From: Synechococcus sp. PCC 7335
GTDB lineage: Bacteria; Cyanobacteriota; Cyanobacteriia; Phormidesmidales; Phormidesmidaceae
DNA: 64,000 bases
Direction of reading: 5' to 3'
Assembly (NCBI RefSeq): GCF_000155595.1
Contig: NZ_DS989904.1
Span: 3,399,720 to 3,463,719, forward strand
A program made the position numbers and the translations under genes. Positions within the stretch are counted from its first letter, which is position 1. Every line of letters starts with the position of its first letter. The notes under the pieces were generated by a model that saw only the letters and a list, made by a program, of their open reading frames with translations, was not told the DNA's origin and did not search any database. Of the stretch, positions 41,365 through 52,100 are shown one piece after another.

Positions 41365-42228
41365 TTAAAATAAGGAGTATTTATCAAACTTAAGACGTCC
41401 GTATTGATCCTCGCTGAGCCTACCTAATGCTACTAATACCCAAAAGCGAGCAGAGAGAATTCTATTTTGGAGTAGAAGATTACAGCGTACTTCATTGAAA
41501 AAAGATGAGATTTTCCAATACTTCCTTAGAATTAAACTATTCTGTAAGTATTCCTCATTTGTTACCCAGTTAGGAGGAGGATTTAAATCACTATGAATTT
41601 TTCTTCGTAGCTTCTCCTTTGCTTCATTGATGTCGCCAATGTTGTAGGTTTTTCCAAACTTTTTCTGCCAGTTTCCTTTAAGTAAATCATCAAGGTAATT
41701 ACTTCGGCAAAGAAGAATTGGCGTTATTCTCTGTTGAATAGCTTCAGTATTTCCATCTCGGCATAAAGAAACTATGGTAATAGAAAGAGCTTGGTAAGAA
41801 AAGATCAAGTTGCCGTTTTCAAGAGCCCAACAATCAATAGGAGGAACTACAGACAAGGGGCTACACCTTGAATTAAAACCTACGTCGCGAAAAATCAGTC
41901 TTTCTTCAACTGTATTGTATTTCTGAATTCCATCGAAGACGCCCTCAGCGTCGACTAATAGTTCGACTGTCTCAAAAACTTTCTCTGAATGAGTTCTTAT
42001 TGCAATCTTCGGCGTGGACTCACAAAAGCGGGTTGGAATTTCCAAAGAAACCTCTAAGTCTTCATGTATTTTCATCCAGGAGCTTCCAAGTGAAGTTCTC
42101 CTTCTATATTCAGCATGAGCCTCTTCATACAAGGGCATGATGTGCTTTTGGTCGATATGTTTATTGATATATTTGACAAGTTCTTTGCGAGCAAAGCGAA
42201 AAACTACAGCTTGAAAGAGCTCTTCCAT
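41365..42228 (-). CDS. hypothetical protein
   Basis: 287 residues; I do not recognise a family. There is no signal peptide and no clear membrane segment. The sequence is rich in charged and aromatic residues, with a start MEELFQAVVFRFARKELVKY, a central part LVVPP-like SVVPPIDCWALENGNLIFSY, and a helical C-terminal half (DINEAKEKLRRKIHSDLNPP). Codon use is more AT-rich than in the cyn operon, which suggests transfer. It is convergent with cynS across the terminator. ATG at 42228; no strong ribosome binding site seen. The long clean frame and its amino acid composition support a real gene. Confidence 0.55.
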   Translation of the reverse strand: MEELFQAVVFRFARKELVKYINKHIDQKHIMPLYEEAHAEYRRRTSLGSSWMKIHEDLEVSLEIPTRFCESTPKIAIRTHSEKVFETVELLVDAEGVFDGIQKYNTVEERLIFRDVGFNSRCSPLSVVPPIDCWALENGNLIFSYQALSITIVSLCRDGNTEAIQQRITPILLCRSNYLDDLLKGNWQKKFGKTYNIGDINEAKEKLRRKIHSDLNPPPNWVTNEEYLQNSLILRKYWKISSFFNEVRCNLLLQNRILSARFWVLVALGRLSEDQYGRLKFDKYSLF

Positions 42229-42623
42229 TTGTCAACTTGATTAATGGACTAATTCGTCAATATACAATATAGCGTTTATCAAATTTATGTGGCCTAACGA
42301 CCTGGTTCGCTTAGGTCGGGGACTTTTCAACTCCGACTGAGAATTCCTGTTTCATTGCCAGCAAACCAATAATTCAGTAGAGAATGCAAGGGCAGAAGAA
42401 ACTATGACGATCCTACACAGCGTAATGCTAAGCGCAGGTCATTCTCTCGATGAGTCTTAAATGTTTTTTAAATGGACTCGTTGGTGAACACATGAGTCTC
42501 AACGCAAGAACTCAATCTATGGCTTACGAGCCTCTTACATCGCTTTAGAATAAAATACGAACAAGTTCTTTCTATCTACTGGTAGCGATTACGAACAAGT
42601 TCTTTCTATCTACTGGTAGCGAT
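42229..42623. repeat. upstream region of the Uma2 gene with a 34-bp tandem duplication
   Basis: A 34-base unit is present twice with no gap and no mismatch: 42556-42589 and 42590-42623. The second copy ends directly before the ATG of the Uma2 gene. The unit begins TACGAACAAG and ends GGTAGCGAT. The duplication therefore changes the spacing of any upstream promoter. The rest of the region holds no gene that I recognise. Confidence 0.8.
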
Positions 42624-43277
42624 ATGGTAAGCGCGTCACCTATTGTTTCGCAGCCCGTTCCTCAACCGGTGGGTGAAAAGCGTCTTGTCTTTCGCTCGCT
42701 CAACTGGCAACGATATCAAACACTACGGGAAGTGCTGGAGAGCGATCGAAATATTCGATTTACCTATTCTCAAGGAACTCTAGAAGTCACGATGTCGCTT
42801 GAGATTCACGAGTTCTCAGTCAGGATGCTTGAGCTGTTTATTCGTGTGTTGACCGTGGAATCTGGAATGGATCTCAAAACAATGGGGTCGACTACGCTAG
42901 ATCGTGAAGCGCTGGAGCGCTCGGCTGAGCCTGACAATGCCTATTACATTCGAAATCAAGCCTTGGTTGCTGGGCGGAATGTTGATCTCGAAAAAGACCC
43001 ACCGCCTGATCTGGTGGTAGAAGTTGATATTACGCACACTGATATTGATAAGCTACGGCTTTATGAGGCGATGGCTATCCCAGAGTTTTGGCGATACAAC
43101 GGCGCGGTCTGGCAAATCTATTGCTTACAAGGCGACCAGTACCAAGAAGCGGAGGTGAGTCCTACTTTTCCTTTGGTAGAAAAATCTAAGCTATATGATT
43201 TTCTGGCGACGGCGCGGGAAAGTGAGGCGACTGCGGAACGGGCTTTGCGGCAGTGGATGCAATCGCTTTCCAGTTGA
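42624..43277 (+). CDS. Uma2 family (DUF820) endonuclease-like protein
   Basis: 217 residues. Uma2 proteins have a PD-(D/E)xK nuclease-like fold and are very numerous in cyanobacteria; function in the cell is not known. Visible family segments: FRSLNWQRYQTLREVLESDR, ITYSQGTLEV-like FTYSQGTLEVTMSLEIHE (with the Glu of the fold), YYIRNQALVAGRNVDLEKDP, PPDLVVEVDITHTDIDKLRL (the Asp-x-Glu-like strand) and YEAMAIPEFWRYNG. ATG at 42624 directly follows a 34-bp tandem duplication; no ribosome binding site is clear. Confidence 0.87.
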   Translation: MVSASPIVSQPVPQPVGEKRLVFRSLNWQRYQTLREVLESDRNIRFTYSQGTLEVTMSLEIHEFSVRMLELFIRVLTVESGMDLKTMGSTTLDREALERSAEPDNAYYIRNQALVAGRNVDLEKDPPPDLVVEVDITHTDIDKLRLYEAMAIPEFWRYNGAVWQIYCLQGDQYQEAEVSPTFPLVEKSKLYDFLATARESEATAERALRQWMQSLSS

Positions 43278-43683
43278 AATCTGACCTTGCTCCTGACGTC
43301 CAATAATTGAGCTATAGCACTTTTGACTAGTTGCGTATACCGCAAACGGTCAGATGGCTACGACTGACGCAGTCAGGTAGTTTTCGACCGTTATATATTT
43401 TCAAGGACTAAAATTGGACTAAATATTTCGTGCTTTCTTAGTCCTGCATGACCTTATCCAAACGGCTGTTACCACCGGCATATGAGAATAATACCGGCAA
43501 AATGAGCATCGAGCATTCGCCTTTGGCAGTCATGTTTAGCCATTGTTCAAACACCGTGTAGACACCTGCTATACATTTCTTAACCATAGTAGTTTTAAGA
43601 TAGACTAGTCATTCGCCAATGTAACCACAAAGCGTGTCAGAAGAAATGCGCCCTGTAGTTCTGATTAAGAAGGGAACACTTTA
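43278..43683. other. intergenic region before the desaturase gene
   Basis: About 400 bases. It should contain the desaturase promoter. A GAAGGGAAC stretch near 43668 may serve as the ribosome binding site. A short palindrome CTGACGCAGTCAG lies near 43358. I see no gene or RNA in it. Confidence 0.45.
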
Positions 43684-44613
43684 ATGCTGTCAAAGAGCCT
43701 ACATCGTCCGTCTTCATCGTCTAATCAAGCCGATTCTGAGCAGTCACAACATCAAAAACAGCACTACTCTAGGGCTCTTCTAGCCACATACTGGACAGGA
43801 CCTGTTTTTATCATCACTTGTCATATTGGGGTGGTGATGGCACTATTCACCGGACTCAGTTTAGGTGCATGGCTATGGATTGCCTTTCTCTACTGGATTA
43901 GGATGTTGGCTATTACAGGCATCTATCATCGTCTTCTTACTCACAAATCGTATAGTGCTCATAATTTAGTCAGATGGATTGGAAGTGCGATTGCATGCTC
44001 TGCTGGTCAGATGGGCCCTAGCTGGTGGAAAGGTCATCACGATGAGCATCATCTATTTTCCGATCAACCTAGAGATCCTCATAATTCCACTAAAGGCTTT
44101 TGGTGGTCTCACTATCAGTGGTTACTTCGTGGCAACTTTCTACCCTCCAAACTTCCCACTGATATAGAAAATGATACCGTGCTTCGACTGCTCGATCGCT
44201 TTCATATATTCCCAGCCATAGCACTTGGGTTACTGTCTTTTGCTATAGGCGGAAGCGAATATTTAGCTGCCTTCTTTATTAGCACCACACTTCTCTTTCA
44301 CGGAGTGGCAACAGTCAACTCGCTCTGTCACCAATTTGGCTCTCAACCGTTCCACTCAGACGATCATAGCCGTAACAATAGCTTTGTTGCCTTCCTGACA
44401 CTAGGCGAAGGCTGGCATAACTGTCATCATGCCTTTCCTTGGTCAGCCCGTCAGGGAATAACTAAAGTCGATGGGCAGATCAAGTATCTCCTAGATCCTA
44501 CCTTTCTTTTCATTCAAGGGCTACAACAAATCGGTTTAGCGTCAAAGATAAAACTCCCTTTCACGGAAGGTACAACAGAATTAACTTTACAAGTAAAAGA
44601 TATTGCGACATAG
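43684..44613 (+). CDS. acyl-lipid/acyl-CoA fatty acid desaturase
   Basis: Membrane di-iron enzyme that introduces a double bond into fatty acyl chains (delta-9 type). 309 residues. Three His boxes: YHRLLTHKSY (first), KGHHDEHHLFSDQPRDPHN (second) and GEGWHNCHHAFPWSARQG (third). Membrane segments include FIITCHIGVVMALFTGLSLG and LWIAFLYWIRMLAITGI. The first 30 residues are a Ser/Gln-rich lead. ATG at 43684. The sequence places it with DesC-like or similar enzymes; exact regiospecificity is not deducible. Confidence 0.9.
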   Translation: MLSKSLHRPSSSSNQADSEQSQHQKQHYSRALLATYWTGPVFIITCHIGVVMALFTGLSLGAWLWIAFLYWIRMLAITGIYHRLLTHKSYSAHNLVRWIGSAIACSAGQMGPSWWKGHHDEHHLFSDQPRDPHNSTKGFWWSHYQWLLRGNFLPSKLPTDIENDTVLRLLDRFHIFPAIALGLLSFAIGGSEYLAAFFISTTLLFHGVATVNSLCHQFGSQPFHSDDHSRNNSFVAFLTLGEGWHNCHHAFPWSARQGITKVDGQIKYLLDPTFLFIQGLQQIGLASKIKLPFTEGTTELTLQVKDIAT

Positions 44614-45513
44614 GTCTAAGCAACTTTTGCAATCACCTATTCCCTACTTAAATCTTATTCTCAACTCATTTACTACTAGGGAGTAGACAGAATCTACTAT
44701 CAATCCTTTTAGACAAGGGCATTCCTGAATATCCTATCTACCCTCGGAGAATCGCAGCTCCGCCGGAAGAGTGGGCCATCGGTGCAACCTGTGTAGGCCA
44801 GAAACCTGCCCTACCGTCGAAACTGCCGAAGCGGCCACAGCTTATATTGCCCGCTCATACGCAATTGAATATCTCCGTCCCCCTTTCAAAAGCAAATTTT
44901 GACTTAAATAGCGATGCTCTCCTACTTGGGGAATTAGAGATGCTAATAAGCAGAACACTTATTTTTGTCTCATCATGGGACTCATTGATGAATCTATAAG
45001 TCCCATGATGAGATCCTATAGACCCAGAGAGATACGATAGGAAGGTAAAGTGAGTAGTCTCGTAAGTCAATACTCAACCATTTGAATTTCCGGTGGTCTC
45101 TTTAGGCTATAAGAGGTACTTGAAAGATCTCAACGGAGACGACTATTCCAGGAATTGTTTGAACAATTTCACGCGTTGATAACTTTTTCTGATATTTATC
45201 TCTATCAGCTTCGAAGATTGCAATAAGTTGATAGAACCATTTGGAGATGACCCAGGCTAGTATCGGCTTGTCCATTTCTCCTTCACGCGCTAGTTTTTCT
45301 AGATATTGGTTTGCGATGTATCTGTTGCGACTGTTAATCGATAACCGCTTGCTAGTTTTGCGTATCCACTTATCTGATTAAAGGCAGCAAGATCTATCAA
45401 GACTAATTAAAGTCGTTTAAAGCGGTGAGTAACGGACCTCAAAGACTAAGAACTTGAATTGTCTAAGCAACTGCTATGGACTGTCCTCTCTATAACAACT
45501 ACTGGGTTTTCGG
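44614..45513. other. 900-bp region with a strong palindrome and a possible gene fragment
   Basis: TCTCATCATGGGACT (44968-44982) and AGTCCCATGATGAGA (44999-45013) form a perfect 15-bp inverted repeat with a 16-base loop. On the minus strand the frame 45377-45102 is open for 91 codons and reads like protein (YIANQYLEKLAREGEMDKPI and KWFYQLIAIFEADRDKYQKK) but has no ATG before its middle, so it could be a decayed gene. Nothing else is recognisable. Confidence 0.5.
45102..45377 (-). pseudogene. possible gene fragment without a start codon
   Basis: An open frame of 91 codons from a preceding stop (45378-45380) to TAA at 45102-45104. It has an even mix of helix-forming and charged residues, e.g. 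LEKLAREGEMDKPILAWVI, SKWFYQLIAIFEADRDKYQK and REIVQTIPGIVVSVEIF. The only Met lies in its middle. I do not recognise the family. It may be the remnant of a gene whose start was lost. Confidence 0.3.
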
Positions 45514-47730
45514 ATGAGCTTCATTACGGTGACAACTACAGCTGACAAAGGTAACGGCTCATTACGTGCGGCGATCGCATCGGCCAAATCCGGAGATACC
45601 ATCCGTTTTGCTGAGCGTCTAGGAGGTAAAACAATTGCGTTAACCAGCGGACAGCTTACGCTAGATAAAGATCTGGTGATTGATGGCAGCGCTGCGCCTG
45701 GACTGACAGTAAGTGGTAGCAAGAAGAGTCGAGTTTTCTTCCTCGATAAAAAGCGTAAGGTAACGCTAAAAAATCTCACAATTGCCAATGGTAAAACGCT
45801 AGGTGCTGGCGGTGGAATTGATACGCGCCACGAAAGTACTCTGGTCCTAGATAACGTCAAGATTAACAACAATACCTCAGAATTAGGAGGTGGATTGAGA
45901 GTAGGCCATCTCGCGAAGGCAACTATCATCAACAGCAGTTTTGAGGGCAACAATGGAACTTTAACAGATAAATTTAGGGGATTTAGTGGGGGTGCGATCG
46001 CTCATAACGAGTCGCGCGGACAGATCATTATCGAAGGCAGCCGCTTTGAAAACAATATTGGCTCTTTAGGTGGTGCAATCTATAGCCTTAGCAGTGTCAC
46101 TTTCACTGTTGAAGACTCTGTGTTCCGTAAAAATGTAGCCAAGAATGACAAAGGGGGTGCGATATTCACCGATGGTGTCAGTGCTCGCAGATACAACTCT
46201 GGGTTGCCTGACGACGGCAAAATCATTATTCGCGGCAGCCGAATCGAAGAAAATAAAGCAAAAGGAGCAGGCGGTGGCCTTTACCTATGGGGCTACAACC
46301 AAACTCGAGGCTACAAAGATGATCGCGCCATCATAGAAGATACCGTAATTGCAGGCAACGTCGTCGAGAAAGATTCGAATGGAAAGGCAAAAGGAGGTGG
46401 GCTCTGGGCCAAACTAGGTCTCGATATTCGTAATGTTACATTTGCCGACAATACGGCAGCTCAGCAAGGCGGAGGACTATGGTTAGAATCAAAATTTCCT
46501 GCCAATATCACCAACAGCACGTTTTCAAACAATCAGGTTTTGGACGACGCAGGCGGCGCGATGTTTCTCAACAACGGCTCTGTGCCCGTCAACATCACTA
46601 ATTCAACAATCGCATACAACCGGGCAGGCCGAGCGAATGGAGCACTTTGGTACAACAAGAGCCACAACGTAACCCTAAAAAACTCGATTGTTGCTTTTAA
46701 CACTGCTAAAGACCGTGCCCGAGACCACGTAGGTTTTCAAGCTAAAGATGGTGGTGGTAATCTCGAGTTTAGTACTTCTACGCGAGCGATTAAAGTAACC
46801 AAGAACAGTCGGATCGCCGATCCACTTCTAAAGCCCTTAACCTTAGTAAACGGAGATTTAGTCCATTTGCTAAAGTCAGGAAGTCCGGCCATTAATGCAG
46901 GTGTTTCAAAAGGTGCGCCCAGAACAGACCAGCGCGGTATCCAGCGTGACAGCAGAATTGACATCGGGTCCATCGAATCTGGAAAGGATGGTCCAAAGCC
47001 AGTAGTCACTCCACCTACAGTAAACGACCCTTCATTCACTCCAAGTAACAAGCAACCAGTAGTCTATCTAAATTTGAATGAAGGGAAAGGAAAAACAGCC
47101 AAGGACACCTCACTGAGTGGTCGTGATAATGCAGGCGCTCTAGTTGGAAATGCTCGCTGGACAAAGGGAGTAAAAGGTAGCGCGATCGCATTCGATGGTA
47201 AAGGCGATTCAGTCAAACTCGAAAACTCCAGCGATATCAATCTAGGAACACATGGCGAAAGAACAGTTTCCCTTTGGTTCAAAGCCGATAGAGTTAGCGG
47301 CAATCAGCGGCAGGTACTGTATGAAGAAGGGGGAAGTACACGCGGTCTAAACATCTATATCAACCAAGATAGGCTTTACGTTGGCGGATGGAATACACCC
47401 CGCCAAGAGAGCGGATGGTCAGGTACCTGGCTTAGCACCGACAACATATCAGCCAACAAGTGGCACCATGTTGATCTGGTCCTAGATGGAGGCCGCAAAG
47501 TTACTCAGAATGCCTTACGTGGTTATCTGGACGGTCAGCAGTTTGGCAGCGGTGTGGGCTCTCAAGTATGGGATCATTCTGGTGGTATTGGTCTTGGCAG
47601 TATCAATCAAGGTACACGCTTCCACGATGGGGTTACACCCAAAAGCAATAGCGGATTTGATGGAAAGATAGACGAAGTGATGATCTTCAACGACGCTCTA
47701 AGCGGCGCCGAAGTTACGAGATTTCTCTGA
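45514..47730 (+). CDS. right-handed beta-helix protein with C-terminal LamG domain
   Basis: 738 residues, probably on the cell surface or in the matrix. Residues 1-100 (TVTTTADKGNGSLRAAIASA) have the start typical of polymorphic outer membrane and CSLREA-type beta-helix proteins. To about residue 450 there are GGG-I/L-type turns (LGAGGGIDTRH, LGGGLRVGHL, SGGAIAHNES, LGGAIYSLSS, QQGGGLWLES), a parallel beta-helix with N-rich coils. The C-terminal 230 residues form a LamG/concanavalin-like domain (INLGTHGERTVSLWFKADR, LYEEGGSTRGLNIYI, GTRFHDG) that recurs in the G8 protein at 49183. There is no N-terminal signal peptide, so secretion by a C-terminal signal is possible. Confidence 0.75.
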   Translation: MSFITVTTTADKGNGSLRAAIASAKSGDTIRFAERLGGKTIALTSGQLTLDKDLVIDGSAAPGLTVSGSKKSRVFFLDKKRKVTLKNLTIANGKTLGAGGGIDTRHESTLVLDNVKINNNTSELGGGLRVGHLAKATIINSSFEGNNGTLTDKFRGFSGGAIAHNESRGQIIIEGSRFENNIGSLGGAIYSLSSVTFTVEDSVFRKNVAKNDKGGAIFTDGVSARRYNSGLPDDGKIIIRGSRIEENKAKGAGGGLYLWGYNQTRGYKDDRAIIEDTVIAGNVVEKDSNGKAKGGGLWAKLGLDIRNVTFADNTAAQQGGGLWLESKFPANITNSTFSNNQVLDDAGGAMFLNNGSVPVNITNSTIAYNRAGRANGALWYNKSHNVTLKNSIVAFNTAKDRARDHVGFQAKDGGGNLEFSTSTRAIKVTKNSRIADPLLKPLTLVNGDLVHLLKSGSPAINAGVSKGAPRTDQRGIQRDSRIDIGSIESGKDGPKPVVTPPTVNDPSFTPSNKQPVVYLNLNEGKGKTAKDTSLSGRDNAGALVGNARWTKGVKGSAIAFDGKGDSVKLENSSDINLGTHGERTVSLWFKADRVSGNQRQVLYEEGGSTRGLNIYINQDRLYVGGWNTPRQESGWSGTWLSTDNISANKWHHVDLVLDGGRKVTQNALRGYLDGQQFGSGVGSQVWDHSGGIGLGSINQGTRFHDGVTPKSNSGFDGKIDEVMIFNDALSGAEVTRFL

Positions 47731-48004
47731 AGGAGTAACATACTAGTTATAAGGATTGTAAGACGGCCTCTATAGCTTTCTACCGCTTCAGATAATTACG
47801 CAATTGCGACGAGCAAGACGATAGCCATAAAGCGTTTCTGACTCGCCCAACAGCCCTCTAATCGATAGCTTCCAAGCTTAAAATCATGAAATATCTTCCC
47901 TCTTTTGAATTGACCGGCTCTTCAACTGGCTTCAAGAAGTGCCACTGGCTAAAGCGAGAGTGCCCCGATTTGAGGCGCTAGAGACTGCGGCTTAGTTACT
48001 GTAA

Positions 48005-48981
48005 CGTGAGTTCGGGATAAGCCAAAGCCGACAAACTAAGAACTACAGCTCAAACGAAGGCTTCTTCGGTTGATGACAGTAGGCAATCAGTCCACACAAA
48101 ATGTTCACCCAACAGTTGACGGGACTGCGATGCCTAGAATGCTCAATCTGCGAGATGTTCTTCAACTGGTCGATAATCGTCTCGACGATAGAGCGCTGAC
48201 GCGCGAGTAGTTTGTCGTTTAAGCTCATCAGATGGTTTTTCATGTTGCGCCTCGGTTTAGCAAAGAAGGCAATATCGAAGTCTTCGCGTAGTTGTTTAGC
48301 AAGGTCTTTCGAGACGTAGCCCTTATCGGCAAAGACCTTGCCATGCAGCTCACTGAGTAAGTCAACGACAGGCTGACGGTCGTCGGTATTGCCGGGTGTT
48401 AGCGTAGCACCGAGCAGCTCACCGCAGTCACTGACGACTAGATGTAGCTTGAAGCCGTAGAACCAGCCGACTGAAGTCTTGCCGCGAGCTGCCGTGTCGC
48501 GACAGACACGGTGCTGATAGATGCGACGGTTGTGGCAAACTTTGAGACTGGTCGCATCGATGAAGCTGATGCCGCTACAACGGCCGAAGCAGTGCTTTAA
48601 GTAGCAACATAGAGGCAGTAGAGAAGCGGGCGTCCATTCGACAAAGCGGTTGTAGCTAACAAGCTTAGGGAAAGCACTGCGTAGATGTTCTTGCACTTCG
48701 TTGAGGTAGTAGTGCTTGAAGTTGCGATAGTGGCTTTGATGAAAGCGAATCAGAATAGTTAGGATTTCGCTTAGCGTCAAAGAACGCGCTCGTAGCCGAC
48801 TGGTCGCGCCGCTGGTTAGCAGTTGCTGGTGCCAGCGAGGTTCGAACCACTTGCAGCAGTCATCGACGTGGCAAAAGAGTTCTTCTAGACTAGACATAGC
48901 GAAGGATAGGGCTGGATTGGTTTTGATAATCTCAGCGTACCTATCCTTCTTTTTTTCTGCGAATCTTATCCCGAACTGACG
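48005..48981 (-). mobile_element. complete IS982-family element
   Basis: The ends CGTGAGTTCGGGATAAG (48005-48021) and, on the other strand, CGTCAGTTCGGGATAAG (48965-48981) are 17-bp inverted repeats with one mismatch. TTACTGTAA occurs on both sides (47996-48004 and 48982-48990), a nine-base target duplication. Length is 977 bp. The single transposase gene is complete, so the element may still be able to move. Confidence 0.92.
48043..48897 (-). CDS. IS982-family transposase
   Basis: DDE transposase of 284 residues, the usual length. The N-terminal helix-turn-helix region contains [20 protein letters not shown] and [17 protein letters not shown]; catalytic Asp in [15 protein letters not shown]; then [20 protein letters not shown]; second Asp in [16 protein letters not shown]; Glu in [16 protein letters not shown] followed by [11 protein letters not shown]. 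No stop or frame change is visible. ATG at 48897. Confidence 0.93.
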   Translation of the reverse strand: MSSLEELFCHVDDCCKWFEPRWHQQLLTSGATSRLRARSLTLSEILTILIRFHQSHYRNFKHYYLNEVQEHLRSAFPKLVSYNRFVEWTPASLLPLCCYLKHCFGRCSGISFIDATSLKVCHNRRIYQHRVCRDTAARGKTSVGWFYGFKLHLVVSDCGELLGATLTPGNTDDRQPVVDLLSELHGKVFADKGYVSKDLAKQLREDFDIAFFAKPRRNMKNHLMSLNDKLLARQRSIVETIIDQLKNISQIEHSRHRSPVNCWVNILCGLIAYCHQPKKPSFEL

Positions 48982-49042
48982 TTACTGTAATTTTTCAGTT
49001 CGACATCAGTGTCCTATACATAGGCAGACCACAAAGAGCCAC

Positions 49043-49091
49043 AAATCCTGCCAGTTTTTCCAGGCTCTAGTCTGAAGAACTGACAGGATTT
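49043..49091 (-). terminator. hairpin after the G8/LamG gene
   Basis: AAATCCTGCCAGTTT (49043-49057) pairs with GAACTGACAGGATTT (49077-49091), 13 of 15 bases matching, about 90 bases after the stop of the G8 gene. GGCAGA and TCTGCC outside it may lengthen the stem. It is the likely transcript end of that gene. Confidence 0.6.
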
Positions 49092-49182
49092 ATCTGCCGT
49101 TTTGCAACCACTCTACGCAGGATCAAATTCACTCAGACAGAAGTCCATACTCTGTTTGGGTAAATTATAGTTTTGACAACAG

Positions 49183-52100
49183 CTATATACTTGCTAATTT
49201 CTGCACCTGACTAGCATCTAATACAGTGTTAAACAACTCAAACTCATCAATACCGCCAGAAAAACCAGCACTTCCGTTAGCGCCTGACCCATCCTTAAAT
49301 CGAGTCCCACCGTCGATGTTACCAAGACTAATCCGCCCATGATTCCACAGCTGGGAACCTTTGGTTTGCCCCACCTGAGTACCATTTAAGTAAGCCGTTA
49401 GTGCATCTTCTTTCACCATTTCATCTCCATCTAGCACTAAGGCAACATGGTTCCACTGGCCTGCTCGGATTCTACCCATCGATTCCCAGTCTCCGGACCA
49501 CTTTGACTCGGGCCGATTCCATCCACCGAAATTCAGCAGCCCGTCTTCCAGATACAGGTTCATCCCCCGGGTGCCATGACCCTCTTCATAAATCACCTGC
49601 TTACCTGAAGCCATCGGTTTATCTGACTTGAACCAGAGGGAAATCGTGCGATCGCCATGAGTTCCAAGGTTAATATCTTTAGAATTTTTCAGCCTGACCA
49701 TCGCGTCTTTTCCGTTGAAACCTGCAGCCGCGCCAACTTTGCCCTCGATACGATTAGTACCACCTGTGAGCGTCCCGAAATTGTTCAGTCCTTTCGTCGA
49801 GACATCGAGAGCCCGATTACCGCCCTTCTCTTCAAAACTGAGCTTGGAGATAGAAAGCGGGGTAGAAGGATTTGGATTGGGGTTCGTTATTGGGAATGTC
49901 GACTTTACCTTCTCTGATAAAGAAACATCATCAATCGCGATATCGTCACCCGCGTCTCTAGAGGCTGTCGTATTTACCTGAAAAAGTAGATACTCATAGC
50001 CCTTACCTAGATCGACTTCGAGGCTAATATTCTTCCAGTTAAAAAATTCGCCGTCTCTACCACCGTATTCTTGGCTGATGAGTTGAGTGCGCTGCATAGG
50101 TAGTGTTCCTACCTGTTCAGGGCCATATTGCTCCCAGCCCTTGTTGTTGAACTGACCGTTTACCCCCCACAGCTTCACAGTAATTTCGTTGTTGTTCCAA
50201 TACTCTCTCTCGGTTGAACCTTCAATATTCTTCAATCTAAAGTTCAGCTTTTGTGCGCCCTTATGAACACCTTCATTTCGTACTATCTGGCCAAGGTGGC
50301 TCTCCCACTTGCCAGGTTTAGAAAGTTTAGCCACCCCATCTGCAATCTGTGCGATTCCGTACCAGCCGCCACCGGCCCACTGCGTACTACTCATCCAAAA
50401 TTTCTCTTGAACAGGTGTACCCGCCTCAAAGTTACCGCCGAGAAAAGCATTAGCGTAGTTAGTGGGCTGGACGTTAATCGTCCGTGCGGTGGTAGTTGCT
50501 TTACCTTGCGCATCTAATACTGTCAGCCTTACCTTTTGGTCGCCAGCTTGTTGGAAGGTGTGTTTTAGAGTTTGACCAAAGTAGTCTGGGGTGCCGTTGT
50601 TATCCACGTCCCAGATATATCCAGCAATGCCTTTGCTAGCTACCGCAGGTGCTTTTCCATCGCTAGGTACGTAGGGGTCAATATCATACGACGCACTAGC
50701 GTCTAGCTTCACGCTGAGTCCGCCGATACCTTTACTAGAAAACTTGGCGACAGGCGCTCGGTTATTGATGTTAGCCCTGTCTTCGAACCGATTGTTTCTA
50801 AATTTGACAAAGGCACTAAAATCGTCTGGTCGGTTATTTTCTAGCACTTCGTCAGCAATCTTGCTTAGACTGTAAGTATTGTTGCGAAAACTACTGTTCT
50901 GTAGAGTATTGTTGTTGTAGTTTTTATCGCTGTTGAGTTTTTCAAAGTGGGCACCTTGCTTAAAGCCATCTACCAGCACACCATCAACAACTGAATCGAA
51001 GGTGGCGTGATTTACGAAAACGCCTCTACCACCGTTGACTTTGTCATCGCTACGGTCCTGCCCTACGATAATGCCATCTTTGATATCAATATTGCTGCTA
51101 TAGCGCACCCGCAGTCCATCCCAGCGATTGCCCCATATCTTAAAGTCTTTAACGAGCGATCGCCCTTCGTGGGCCGTTTCAAACGCTTCTTCTCTCGTCG
51201 CATCGCCACTAAACGCTAGCTCACCATCAAAGTTTGTTTTATGTCCCCAAATATCTAGACCGTGAGTGTTGTTATAACCTTCAAATCCAACCACATCCGC
51301 CATTGGAACCAGACGAATATCAATCTCTTTTTGATCTTTTACAAAAAGCTTTTGTACTTTTGGAGGTAGTGTATCTACTGCAATCGTTTTAATTGGACGA
51401 AAATCAGTTGTGTCGAGTGAGCCACTAAAGAGAGACATGCCAGTACTGTTCGAGCTGAACGCTTTATTGCCTCGATTTGCGATCTGCGCCGCACCCTGAA
51501 TCCAAAAGCCGTCGCCTTCAAAACCAAAGTCAAATTTTTTCTCACGATTATCCATCTGAGCCCCGGCCATGCGCCAACTGATCCCAGTGGACTTAATTGA
51601 CATATTATCTGTCCACCAACCAGTTTCATTCCCTGATTCTGCAGCAAAACCAGAACCGACCGTGTCAAAGACCACATTGTCTTCTAACCCAGCACGACTC
51701 TCGTGCTGAACGATGCCCCAACCCGGCGAGCCTGAAATGACATTCCCTTTGAGTAAAATCGTTTTATCAGGATCGAGACCGGTTTGATGCAAGTGAAGAC
51801 TATAGCGTCCACGAATGTTAGTACCGTAACCCTTAGTTCCATCAGCATTCTTGCCAACATCGTCTACAATCTTCGACTTGTCAGAACGGCCTAGATCATA
51901 AAACCCTGCGTTAAATATTTTTACATTTGGGTTGTGCATCAGCATAACGTGAGCTCGGTGGCTGATGGGCACGTTTTTACCGTTCTCAGTCTCAAAGCTG
52001 ACATTGCGAGATAGATTAGCCGCGTACAAGTCAATTTTGCTAGCGTCTAACCTTGAATGGCGTTGGTGATCAAATCTGAGAACGTTGCTACTGCCACCCA

